From: Aphanomyces cochlioides
Lineage: Eukaryota; Oomycota; Saprolegniomycetes; Saprolegniales; Verrucalvaceae
Assembly (NCBI GenBank): GCA_019828595.1
Contig: JAHQRK010000005.1
Span: forward strand, 992,001 to 1,056,000
Direction of reading: 5' to 3'
DNA: 64,000 nt
The position numbers were made by a program, and so were the translations under genes. The notes under the pieces are model-generated. The model ran no database searches and had not been told where the DNA came from. It saw nothing but the letters and a program-made list of their open reading frames with translations. Every line of letters begins with the position of its first letter. Within the stretch, counting starts at the first letter, position 1. Below are positions 1 to 9,695 of this stretch, one piece after another.

Positions 1-104
1 CAGCCAATGGCGATACTGATGATCGCAATGGAGTTAACAAGCGCAATGCTGTATTAGAGGAGCTCCTTTATGTCACGAACTATCCCTTTTAACTCTTAAT
101 AAAC

Positions 105-480
105 TTATATTGGACATGCTTTATCAATCTCACTATCTGTCCACCCCCTTACTTTGAGTTCTCGTCGCATTTCAATCTTCTTTATACGTGCAGCAACCTC
201 AGCCATTTCACGATTTTGCTCGAATTTCCATTGCGCTTCTTCAGCTTGAATTGTTAGCGGTTTGATATTGGCCTTGGTCTCTTCGGCCAATCTAGATTCA
301 CGTTGCATGTCGAATTCTAGCTTCTGGCGCTCGTAAACTAAAATTGTTCGCGTTTCAATTCGTATGATCGAGGGTTGATGTCAACCCATTCATCCAATTT
401 GGCTGCGCTATCAGTTCTTTTCTTGTCCGAGCCGGGGGCTTTTTTCGGTTGGTTTGTCGGCATCATCACTCTCGCCAATG
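105..480 (-). pseudogene. 3' half of a SANT-like gene split by an LTR element
   Basis: On the minus strand this stretch reads as the C-terminal part of a SANT/Myb-like protein of the kind common beside oomycete transposons: an acidic, Lys-rich linker, then a charged helical segment (RRELKVRGWTDSEID near the end) and a stop at 105. There is a frame break near 345-350, so it is not continuously open. The matching N-terminal half lies at 2907-3373, on the far side of the gypsy element at 485-2899. Removing the element and one copy of the 8-bp target duplication restores an open frame across the junction. Function is unknown; DNA binding is inferred from family resemblance only. Confidence 0.6.
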
Positions 481-484
481 TGAT

Positions 485-700
485 AGACTTGGCAAATTGG
501 AAACTGAATTATCCTCGTTAATCAAACTATCTATCTCTACACTCTCCTATAGGAAGGAACTTCTGCGCTAAACGCGTGCCTTTGGCCAATCATAAACTTT
601 AAATGCATATTTCATATCTGTTTTCGTCATCGTGAATCAGTTGTAATCAACTCGAGAACATTCTAGAATATTCTAGTGATTCGTTTATTGCATCACTACA
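485..700 (-). repeat. LTR (3' LTR of the first gypsy element)
   Basis: This 216-bp repeat matches 2687-2899 almost throughout. On the minus strand it begins TGTAGTGATGC and ends near CCAAGTCT. It contains a CCAAT box and a perfect heat-shock element close to the 5' end of the LTR, where U3 regulatory sites are expected. Confidence 0.85.
656..673. promoter_or_regulatory. Perfect 4-unit heat-shock element in LTR
   Basis: The bases read GAAcaTTCtaGAAtaTTC: four alternating GAA/TTC units at exact 5-bp spacing, the canonical binding site of trimeric HSF1. It lies about 30 bp inside the LTR start. The second LTR keeps the same four units. Confidence 0.7.
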
Positions 701-2642
701 TTCTCCCCCTGTTCTCGGGTTGATCGTTTTCCTTGTTTCTCGTGGAGTTCTTGTACAAGGGCTAAAGTGGGAGACGTGCTTGATGTTCTTCTCAAGTTCC
801 CACGTTGCTTCATGATCTGGCGTTCCATGCCATTTCACCAAGTACTCCGTCTTCCTGTTGAACTGTCTCTTCTTCAGCAGAGCTTCAACTATGAACAGCT
901 CTTCGCCTTCGTCATCCAGGATGTGTGGCGTGACTCTTGGTATTGGACGTCCAGAAAAATGGCTGGAGTTCGGTACGTGATGCTCAGTCTGTCGATATTG
1001 AAGACATCATGCAAACGATTCACATTAGGCGGTAGCTTAAGTCTCATAGCGTTGGGATTGATAACTTCAACATTCTCAAAGGGTCCAATGTATCTTGGTA
1101 GCAGCTTGGATTTCTCATTTTTATCTGCAAGCTGTGCATGCGTAAGAGGAATGTTGCGAGTGGCTAGCATGACCATGTCGCCTTGCTAGAACTCAACACT
1201 CGAACGTTTTCGTCATAGTAGTTCTTTTGGCGAGTTTGGGCCTTTTTTCAAATTGTCTAGTCATTTTGCTCAATTCTTGTCTTCTTTCGGAGAAATTATT
1301 CGCATACTCATTTAACGACTCCGATCCATTTAGTATAGGATTACGAAGCTTTCTACCCGTATCTACTTCGAAAGGTGTCAAACCAGTGGATGTTTGAACA
1401 AGCCCTTGATGTGCATACTCGATCGTTCCGAGATGCTCTGTCCAGTCATGTCCAAGGTAGGACACTTGACAACGTAGTGCATCTTCCAATGTGCGGTTCT
1501 GTCTTTCTGTGGCTCCATCACTTTGAGCACGACCGGCAGTAGTCATCGAATGCGTAATACCCATAGCATTCATTAAACTTTGCCAAAACAGACTCGTAAA
1601 CTTGGAATCTCTGTCACTTATGATAACGGAAGGTAGTCCGTGATGTCGAACAACGGCATCAAAGAATTCACGCACTGCTTTAGGTGCATTCACGTTGGAT
1701 GTTGTTGCGCAGTACTTTGGTCGCTTCGAGGTTTTGTCGACACAAGTCATTATGGCGTCTTTGCTATTTGACACAGGTAATCCGGTTATCCAGTCTACAG
1801 AGACTGTATGCCAACATTCTTCAGGAGACTTAATGGGAATCATTCGTCCATTAGCTTTACTACTACTTGACTTGTAGCGCGCACAGGTTTCGCAGGTGGC
1901 CACGTAGAGTTTCACATCATCATCCAAACCGTTCCAATAATACCATTGGGAAACATGTAGCTGTGCGTCGAACGCCAGGATGAGCGGCAGTGTTTGCGTC
2001 ATGACTTTGAGATATGATCTCAACCTTGAGGTGGTCGTCGTTGGGAACACACAACTTCCAAACTTGATCCTTCGTTTTGACGAAATAGAGACCATCTTTC
2101 ATTACGAACTTTGAACTATCTCCAAACTCTTTCGACTTGGCGTAAGCACGGAGGAATCGCTGTTTCATGCTGTCATCCATCTTGACCATGCTGTATGACA
2201 CCTCTTCTGTATGGTTGACAACGAGGTGTTGAGGAACTTCGACTTCGAGTTGTGCAATTTGCAAATCCTTTCCCTCAAAAGAAGTGTCAAGCATAAGCGA
2301 CAAAAGACGGGCATCACGATGAGAGATAGATTCAACGTTACAAGTCCATTTTAGAACATTTTGATAACGTTCAAAACAAGTCGAATCACAGAGATGAAGT
2401 GTACACGTTGTAACATGAACGTGAGATCGCGGTGGACGTGACAAAGCGTCAGCAACGACGTTGGTTTTGCCGGGACGATGGTGCAGAGTTAAGTCAAAAC
2501 TGCTGAAAAAGTCCAACCAACTTAGCAGTTTGCACCGGCGTTTTGAGAAACCATTGGCATGTCGAGTTGATGTCTCGGCGGGAAGGGCAGGTGCAAAGAG
2601 GCAGGTACGGAGAGACAGGCAACGGCGCAGGTAGGCAGGCAC
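701..2642 (-). pseudogene. gypsy pol remnant: RNase H end, integrase, chromodomain
   Basis: Reading on the minus strand, 2642-1920 opens with the end of RNase H (the HHRPGKTNVVADALSR box). The integrase follows: the zinc-binding part (CETCARYK), then the catalytic core with VDWITGLP, ISDRDSKF and the glutamate in DGATERQNR, within 2095-1193. A C-terminal integrase segment (PRYIGPFENVEVI, 1176-889) and a chromodomain (VKWHGTPDHEATWE, about 870-760) end the polyprotein next to the LTR. Frame breaks lie near 1935-1975 and again between 1193 and 1176, so it is defective. The terminal chromodomain places it among chromoviruses. Confidence 0.85.
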
Positions 2643-2686
2643 AAGCAGAGGCGGTCCTTGGAACTCGGAAGGCTACCAGATGAGGC

Positions 2687-2899
2687 AGACTTGGCAAATT
2701 CGAAACTGAATTATCCTCGTTAATCAAACTATCTATCTGCACTCTCCTATAGGAAGGAACTTCTGCGCTAAACGCGTGCCTTTGGCCAATCATTAACTTT
2801 AAATGCATATTTCATATCTGTTTTCGTCATCGTGTACAGTAGTAATCAACTCGAGAACGTTCTAGAATATTCTAGTGATTCGTCTATTGCATCACTACA
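2687..2899 (-). repeat. LTR (5' LTR of the first gypsy element)
   Basis: This 213-bp repeat pairs with 485-700. On the minus strand it precedes the pol remnant and so is the 5' LTR. The sequence following it goes straight into late pol, showing that the deletion removed the primer-binding site and gag. Confidence 0.85.
2855..2872. promoter_or_regulatory. Perfect 4-unit heat-shock element in the 5' LTR
   Basis: The bases read GAAcgTTCtaGAAtaTTC. Only the first 2-base spacer differs in one base from the copy at 656-673, while every GAA/TTC contact base is kept. Confidence 0.7.
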
Positions 2900-2906
2900 A
2901 TGTGAT

Positions 2907-3373
2907 CAAGATTATCACTTGTCAAGAGGGGAGCAGCCGACGCACGGTCTCTCATGACATCGTCGAGAATGTAATAATACGGGCAAATCCTTTTCACTTC
3001 CTTTTGTACACTTGTTTCATCCTCCACACCTTGGCCTGTATTGGCAAGTCAGCCACAAGCCGTTCGGTAAGATCTCTCAATGTCGCCAATCTTTTGGACG
3101 ACGTCTTTGATTGTTCGATGGTGAATGCCGTGGTTGGATAGCATGCAAATAATTCGGAAGCTAACGATGCTTTTGTTGACCCACTGCTTTTGTCCCAACC
3201 CTTCCATCGTATATAGTTTGTTTCGTTGGACGTCCAGTTGATAATGACATCCGTGCTTGTTTTACCATCCCAACGGCGTCTTTGGTCCATAATACACGCT
3301 TTGAGACTGTCTTCTCCACTTGGACAACGACGTCACCTTTGACCCTCCTCGTTCCTGTCTTGCGTGGTGGCAT
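2907..3373 (-). pseudogene. 5' half of the split SANT-like gene
   Basis: The minus strand starts with MPPRKTGTRRVKGD at 3373. One frame break near 3280-3290 leads into a SANT-like domain (DGKTSTDVIINW, then NYIRWKGWDKSSG), followed by a helix and the segment CPYYYILDDVMRDR that typically closes this domain. A further frame change near 2994 is needed to reach the insertion point at 2906. The rest is at 105-480. The protein was probably a small DNA-binding factor of a transposon-associated family (inference). Confidence 0.6.
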
Positions 3374-3612
3374 TTGGATGTCAGCTTTGTTGGTCTGCTT
3401 TGTTTGTATCCTCCACATCCTCTCCTCCTCGACCCCAAGCGACCAATCCAATTCAAAACCTCCCTAACGTAATTTGTTCTCGGAAGTCTTGGCAGCCCCT
3501 GAAATTTATTACTTGTCGTCTTGTCTGCAATTGACGACAAGTGAGAAGGCCCAAGGCAAGTTAGAATTGCAAATTTTTTGCCAATCATGTTTCATGTATC
3601 AACTTGCTCTCA

Positions 3613-3970
3613 TCAACTTGTTGCCACTCTGACACCCACTAATGTTTCACTCATAATGTCTGCTTCGGAGGATGGACTCTCATACCCTGGTCCATTGGTA
3701 TCTGTCGGAAGTGCGATTGTTGCAGACGCATATTCTCCTGTCGCTACAGCCCCAGAGTAAACTGCATGTATTTGGTCATAAAATGGAAATGGATTTACGC
3801 TATGCAATGAGTTATGGATAGTTCTGTTTTAGCTCATCCCGAACAGCGGCTCTTTTGGGGTTGGCTGCTATGTAAGATACCCAACCTTCTTCCGGTGCTG
3901 TTGGTAGGGATGACACCGCATCCCAACCGAAGCCTGAGTTGTTGCGTAGTGCTTGAACTCACGAGTAATA
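3613..3970 (-). pseudogene. Relic of a Myb/SANT-like (Myb_DNA-bind_3 type) gene
   Basis: Minus-strand codons from about 3951 read LRNNSGFGWD, then LPTAPEEGWVSYIAANPK, the hallmark of the Myb/SANT-like domain found in plant, fungal and oomycete transposon-associated genes. A stop follows near 3818. A shifted frame continues with PFPFYDQIHAVY and ATGEYA, the end of the same domain, to a stop at 3613. It has at least one stop and one frame break. Such genes accompany Harbinger-type nucleases, but no nuclease is seen here. Confidence 0.6.
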
Positions 3971-4801
3971 AGCTTTTAATGTGCTGACACGTCCCTGTAT
4001 TGGAGCGTCAAGTTACTGAGCCCAGCCAAGAAATGCGACGCCTTTATGTTGAACACTCGCAGCAACCTCAAATTAGAGAATTTGCTTTTCCTTTTTTTTC
4101 GATCTCTTCGAAAAGCAAATTTTTTATGTTCGGCCTGCGAAAAACAAAACTCGAAAAGCAAAGTCGAAACGCAAAAGCAGCCGATTTTTTTAATTTGATT
4201 TCCCCTATTTTCACTGAAATTTGTCAAAACAGCAAATGATCAAAACGAGAAGCGTTTGGTTTTGAATAACGTGTTGTCGTCAGAACGCTGTATGGCTCAG
4301 CTGTATGGCTTAGCCATAACGCGTTTTTCAAAAAGAGCTTGGACGCTATTTTACAATAGGGTCAGGGCTGTCGAAATAATTCACTGGTGCAGTAGGCTGT
4401 CGGTTCATTTGTGTGTTGCAACCAAAATGGCCGTCCGACCGACGGCGAGCCTAAATCCTGTCACAGACTCGATGATCTCGCATAGTCTATCACTCCTGAG
4501 CGGTGCTCTTGGTGAATGCGAGCACTTTTCCATGGCGTGCTTTGCGTGTGGTGTCACACTACAGGGCAAGATGCACCCACAGATCTTGTGGTGTCATACA
4601 CTAGGACAGATGAGAGAGACGAATATTTGAGCCCGTGTCGACGAGCAACACAGATGATAGAATACTAAACTGTCCATATGAAACACGCTTGGAAGTATTC
4701 AATCATCGCGCGCGTTGAAAGAGTCGCAGGAGATTACAATTATTGAATCCGTCGCTCCCGACACAGGTCGCAAGTTCGTTTGCCTTGACCCCGTTGAGAG
4801 A
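3971..4801. other. Non-coding stretch before the GT8 pseudogene
   Basis: No convincing gene is visible. Bases 4080-4200 are A/T-rich with repeated short AAAAGCAAA/CGAAA motifs. No terminal repeats or RNA gene were recognised. Confidence 0.4.
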
Positions 4802-5329
4802 ATGACACCAACCATACAGCGAGGATTTCTCTCCGTCGTGGCGCTTCTTGCTCTGTCCTGTATCTTCTTCATCTTTAACTTGGACTCGTCCATCATGATG
4901 TCCATGGATCCCCGTGAAACCACCAGCTCATATCCATGGACATGGCTCCGGGTCAACTCGACCAAGGTCCCTGCATGGCCTACATGCTCTACGCCACGGA
5001 CGCCCGCACGGTCTGCAATGCGATCATCATGGCCCACAACATTCGCAAAACGGGAACGCCTACGTCGATTCCAATCGTGACGCTCGTTTCTTGGTCCGTC
5101 GCTCACGGCGTCATTCAACGACTGCGCGACGCTCAGATTGAAGCCATCCCTGTCGAGCCATGGACTCAAACGCACACAGATCACCCGGACGAATGGACGG
5201 AATCTCTCACGAAACTGCGCATGTTTCAAGAACGCGGCTACGACAAGGTCATCTACTTGGACTCCGACGCGTGAGTGCACCGCAATTTGGATCACTTGTT
5301 TGCATTGGGCGACACGCCACTGTGGGCGC
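4802..5329 (+). pseudogene. GT8-type glycosyltransferase, 5' half (copy 1)
   Basis: The reading starts with a short cytoplasmic tail and a membrane anchor (SVVALLALSCIFFIF), then TSSYPWTWL as in copy 2, a frame break near 4950-4975, and the catalytic domain start MLYATDARTVCNAI. The metal-binding DSD of GT8 enzymes is present at about 5263-5271. The next codon, Trp in both relatives, is TGA at 5272-5274. The gene is cut after GGGCGC at 5329 by the 15.4-kb gypsy element and resumes at 20775. It has at least three lesions and is not functional. The ancestor was a type II Golgi or ER membrane glycosyltransferase. Confidence 0.85.
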
Positions 5330-5679
5330 TGTGACGGTCGCGGGGATAGCGATGACGCACAAATAGACTCGAAGGTCCAGAGGTTTGGACTTCAAGGAGC
5401 CGAATATCCTCGACTTCAGTCAAGGACGATACAATAGGATCGAAGAGGTAGGAGGCGATCTTGACTAGTGCAGCAAGGCTAATATAGATGCAATCGAGTA
5501 TATTGAGAAGTGAGCTTAATGTAAAGCTATAAAGATCTAAACATCTAATATAGAAAGGACGAGAATCAGAGGACGAGGGTGCTTTAGAATAACGTCAAGG
5601 GTCTTGTGGGGGTAGGGATCTTGTTGATTGACAAGCACCCAGCGATGGAATGCTAATCGAGTCTTTCATGTCCGTCATA
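5330..5679 (-). repeat. 3' LTR of the composite gypsy element
   Basis: This LTR differs from 20425-20774 at three positions seen by eye. The polypurine tract is directly inside it, at 5680-5690. Confidence 0.92.
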
Positions 5680-5690
5680 AGCCCCCCTGG
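5680..5690 (-). promoter_or_regulatory. Polypurine tract
   Basis: On the minus strand the bases CCAGGGGGGCT abut the LTR start. A G-rich run at this place is the usual plus-strand primer of LTR elements and supports the boundary at 5679/5680. Confidence 0.6.
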
Positions 5691-5832
5691 TAAGTTTCGA
5701 CTCTCATGTCGAAAGATCGTTGGGACGGAATGAAAGAGTCGATCCAACTGGTCGATGGATCGAGTGCATTGGGCAGAGTCTTTGTGGCAGGATTATGAGC
5801 ATACTTAGAGATGTCTGGTGGTGTAAGGGACT

Positions 5833-7240
5833 TTAATTGTAGATGTCCATGGGGCGAGTTTCCTTGTCCAAGTCGGCAAATCGCGGAGACCGGCGCAATG
5901 GCGGCAATCCCTTTTCCATACGTAGTGAATTCTCGAAGTCGTCGATGTAAGAGCGATAATCCGATAGCTTGGAGACTAGAGTCCAATATTTATACCCGTC
6001 CACATGTTCGACTAGGTAATCAGGTTCGCGTGAGTTAGGTGATCGACGCTTGTCGAGGATTTTATGGAGCGGAGAGTCGACCGAAGTGTAGGCAACGTCG
6101 CCGTCATTGAAGTCGATGCGATCGATGAAGCTGGATCGCGGTAGGCAGTCGATAGTAAGGTCGTCAAGGGGCGATTCATCTTCAGGGATCTCCTCGTTAA
6201 AGGGTCGAGAGTAGTATCCTCGAAAGGGCTTCAGACGGTCCACATTGACCGTAACGATTTTGTCGGGATGAGTCGGTATGTCGAGTTTGTAAGTATTGGG
6301 TCCGATCTTGCGATCGATTCGATATGGACCGTGCCAGTGTGTAGCTAGCTTGGGAGTCCGCTTGTCCTCGGGGTTGTTGGACTTAGAGAAATACTTGTAG
6401 ACCCAGACTGTGGATTGTTCGCCGAAGGTGATCGGTTTCTGATCAGATTTCGAAACAGCATTCTTGTTCTGTCCGATAACCATCTGATTCTCGACAAGTC
6501 GTCTCATCTCCTTCCAGGATGAAGCTAATCGACGCTTGTATTGAGGAAGATCGTCCGATTTCCAGGCGGGATCCGAGTTCAAAAAGGCTAAGTCGAGAGG
6601 TAGAGTCGGGTCTCTTCCAAAGAGGCAAAAGTAAGGCGAGTCACCCAAAGTCTCATGATGAGCAGTCCGGTACGCGAAAAGTAACCTGGGTAAATAAGTA
6701 TCCCAATCCGTATGGTGATCGTTGACGTAGATCTTCATCATCTAAACGATTGTGTGATTGAATTGTTCGACTAGACCTTGACCTTGAGGATGATATGGTG
6801 CGCTAGCCAACTTGTGAATCCCCAGAGTCGTATACATGGTAGTCGCGAGTTCAGAGACAAAGTTAGAACCTCGGTCGGTCAAGAGTTTGTCTGGAATCCC
6901 GAATCTGCATAAGACTTCATCGATATGGACTCTTGCAAAGGTCGAAGTCTTGAGATCGGCGACTGGGAAGGCTTCGACCCATCGTGTAAAGTAGTCGGCA
7001 AACACTAATATGTATTTGTTGCCGCGGTCCGTCGTGGGTAAGGGACCCAGGGCATCAACGACCATAAGTCCGAAGGGGCCTCGCAAAGAGTAGATCGGCA
7101 TTCGCTGCATGTGACCTTGTTTCCAGTGTCGACCGTCCTTGGCGCGATTACAGTCGGGACATTTAGATACATAATCCTTGCAATCGAGTTGCCAATTCAA
7201 CCAGTAGGCAGTACGAGCATACCTAGACGATGGTGCGATA
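5833..7240 (-). pseudogene. gypsy integrase with C-terminal extension, one nonsense codon
   Basis: From about 7240 the minus strand reads YARTAYWLNWQ and the zinc-binding CPDCNRAKDGR. The core follows with DALGPLP, LTDRGSNF and the glutamate in GLVEQFNH. A single in-frame TAG at 6742-6744 interrupts it, then the same frame runs to 5833 through the C-terminal integrase domain (WHGPYRIDRKIG) and a tail with YLVEHVDGYKYW. The His pair of the zinc domain is not upstream here. It lies inverted at 7225-7490. Confidence 0.85.
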
Positions 7241-7490
7241 CCTCTCGATCCATATCTTCAGAATCTAGTCGTACGCAATAGTCAGCAGTACCTCGTGCAA
7301 CAGGGCATAGTCTGTCGTTACGTCATCATCAAGACTCCCTTGAGAAACCCTGAACTCTGTGTCGTCCCAGTTATCCCTCACTCTTTAGTCGAAGAAGTCT
7401 TATACGCGAGTCACGCATCTCCTGTCGCAAGACATCTCGGACTCATGAAGACTCGTGAACGGATCCATCACGCTAGCACGGTGTGAGATT
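7225..7490 (+). pseudogene. Inverted piece of the gypsy integrase N-terminus
   Basis: The plus strand reads LVQQGIVCRYV, then VPVIPHSLVEEVLYASHASP and HLGLMKTRERIHH, the region between RNase H and the zinc-binding cysteines of a gypsy integrase. Every other gypsy gene here is on the minus strand, and the continuation (YWLNWQ, CPDCNR) begins on the minus strand at about 7240. This piece has therefore been flipped, together with or next to the copia block. Confidence 0.75.
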
Positions 7491-7689
7491 ATTCTAAAAT
7501 GTGGTATCTACAGCAGTAATGTAGCTCCTAGCTCTTAAGATGCTCATGTGTAAAGGTTGAATTTGACCCAGTCGATGAGTTAACAAGACCAAACACAAAG
7601 TCGTGGGATCGGTCGAAGGTACAAAGACTGGGACTGATAAGTGTCAATGTAAATCTTGATGAAGTTAGTATGATTAATCAAATTAGTGC

Positions 7690-8704
7690 TTCGGGATATG
7701 GAACTAGTACCGCATACTGATCGAGGGAGAAAGGATATACTGTTAAGGCGACAGACTAAGTGCTCGTTGCCAGGTTCGATGAATCCAGGCGGTTGGCGCA
7801 TGTACAGTGTCTCGGTGAGGTTGCCATTGAGAACTGCGGTTTGTACATCCATGTGATGAACTTCCATTTGTTGAATAGCGGCGGGGGCTAAGAAAAGTCG
7901 GATGCTTGTAGATCGAATGACAGGAGCAAAGACATCAGTGTAGTCAATGCCTGCAATCTGAGTGAATCCTTGAGCTACGAGTCGTGCTTTGTAGCGTGAT
8001 AGCAATCCATCAGCTGCAAATTTCTTGGTGAATAGCCATCGACAACCGATAGGTTTACGGTCGGGTGGTATCTCGCACAGAGTCCAAGTATTGTGTTCCA
8101 TGAGAGACTCATATTCCGCTTCAGTTGCTTCAATCCATGCGTCTCGTTCGTCAGAGGCGTATGCTTGGCGAATAGTTCTGGGTAGTCCAGCACTGGAGAG
8201 TGCAAACGCCATTAGAATGCGCTGACGCTTGGCATAAAGAGGATCGTCGTCGTCATCAGAGATATCAATAGAACGATGTCTGCGTCGAGACAGATCGTTG
8301 GAACGCGGTGAAACAGGTGGAAACTGAAAGTTGGGAATCGGTTCATCTTGGTGTTGATCGATCGGTGATAATACCGAAGTGGTTTGCTCATCATACACTG
8401 GAATGTATTCGTGATGATGGAGATTTGACGTGTCCATGGTTGGAGTTGCCGGTGGATTGTCTTGGGCATCCTCCGTTGGTACTCGTTCATCATGCCGTGT
8501 TGAAGATGAAGGCGAAGGTGGAGGTGAATCCGGGAGTGGAGGCAATTGTCCAGGATCGTCGATAACAGGGGTTTCTGGTGCTGATGTAGTTGTGGTAGCT
8601 GGACGAGGAGTCTCAGTGTCTTCCACAGGGGTACCAAAGCGAGCCTGTATCATCGGTGCCAGCGCCTTCATTGCGACGCTCAACACGTGTACGTCGACCT
8701 CCAA
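7690..8704 (-). pseudogene. copia reverse transcriptase, truncated
   Basis: A Pro/Ser/Thr-rich linker is followed by copia RT blocks: WIEATEAEYESL, NTWTLCEIPP, GCRWLFTKKF, YKARLVAQGFTQ, DYTDVFAPVI and the catalytic-region motif HHMDVQTAVLNG, then MRQPPGF. The frame ends shortly after and the YVDD catalytic box and RNase H are missing. Its 5' end runs through the hairpin at 8641-8730. Confidence 0.85.
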
Positions 8705-8730
8705 GGCGCTGGCACCGATGATACAGGCTC
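8641..8730. repeat. 28-bp perfect inverted repeat with 34-nt loop
   Basis: Bases 8641-8668 are the exact reverse complement of 8703-8730. The structure sits at the break between the copia integrase frame and the RT frame. Confidence 0.85.
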
Positions 8731-9695
8731 TTGAGGTGCCGGTGTAGTGTCCTCGGATTCAGGTGCAGCAGTGGCATCAGCGGAATCCTCAGTCAACTCA
8801 GAGACATTTGAGAGGGGTTTGTCAATGAAGAAGCAACTCGATTCATTGAAGATAACATTACTACTGATGATGATTTTCTCAGGGTTCGCACAGTAGAGGC
8901 GGTAGCCCTTGACATCAGGTTCATGTCCAATGTACATCGTGCATAGTGATTTCGATGCGAACTTGGAGCGGTCATGTTGCTCAACATGTGTGAATGCTTC
9001 GCAACCAAATATGCGTAATGTCGAAAGGTTAGGACGGGTTTTGTATAAGCGTTCATAAGGTGTACCATTGGGAGTTGACGCAGAGTAAGAACGATTGCGT
9101 AGGTACATCGCATGTAGAACAGCTTCCGACCAAAAACGTAGGGGTGCATTCGCAAAGTGAAGCATGGAACGTGCACATTCAACGAGAGTACGATTCATAC
9201 GTTCGCTCACTCCATTTTGTTGTGGCGTGTGTGGTACAGTACGCTCATGTCGTGTGCCATGCTCGTCGAGATAGCTTGTAAAGTCAGTAACATGTACTCG
9301 CCACCATTGTCTGAGCGAAGACAACGTATCTGCATGTTGAATTGTGTGGTGCAGTAAGTCATGAACTTCTTGAAGAACTTGAGCGCGTCTGACATGTGGA
9401 GAAGGAGAAACACAAACCCGAATCTCGAGTAGTCATCGGTGAATGTTATGAAGTACTTAGCTTGACTGCAAAGTGCCGGGTGCGGCATGGGACCACAAAT
9501 GTCGGAGTGAACCAGCTCAAAGGGTGTAGTAGTGACAGTCAACGAGCGTTGAGGAAAGGGGAGTTTGGATTGCTTTCCAGCAAGACAGCTCGGACAAAAG
9601 TCGTGTGTTTGCATTGCGCAATGTCGATACCATTCGTGTACTTCTTTGTTTTCTCGGTGTATTTCACGCTGATATGCCCAAGGCGTGCATGCCAA
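8680..9695 (-). pseudogene. copia integrase
   Basis: Two overlapping frames make up the integrase: FCPSCLAGKQSKLPFP (zinc-binding cysteines), LVHSDICGPMP, FITFTDDYSRFGFVF, RCLRSDNGGEY and, after a frame change near 9240-9260, HTPQQNGVSERMNRT with the catalytic glutamate. The first part (9264-9695) is duplicated in inverted orientation at 13524-13955. It is broken and so not functional as a polyprotein. Confidence 0.85.

Larger units (their letters stand above)
485..2899 (-). mobile_element. Internally deleted chromovirus-type Ty3/gypsy element
   Basis: Two direct repeats of 216 and 213 bp (485-700 and 2687-2899) flank a minus-strand pol remnant. The flanks carry the same 8 bp, AATGTGAT, at 477-484 and 2899-2906, a target-site duplication; the first A is shared with the LTR end, so it may be 7 bp. 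Between the LTRs only the end of RNase H, the integrase and a chromodomain remain. Gag, protease and reverse transcriptase are missing, so the copy cannot be autonomous. It sits inside a SANT-like gene on the same strand. The LTRs differ by a few substitutions and small indels, so the insertion is not brand new. Confidence 0.85.

Noticed and set aside
767..1189. Open frame of 140 codons on the plus strand
   Set aside because: It is antisense to the gypsy integrase C-terminal part and shows no domain.
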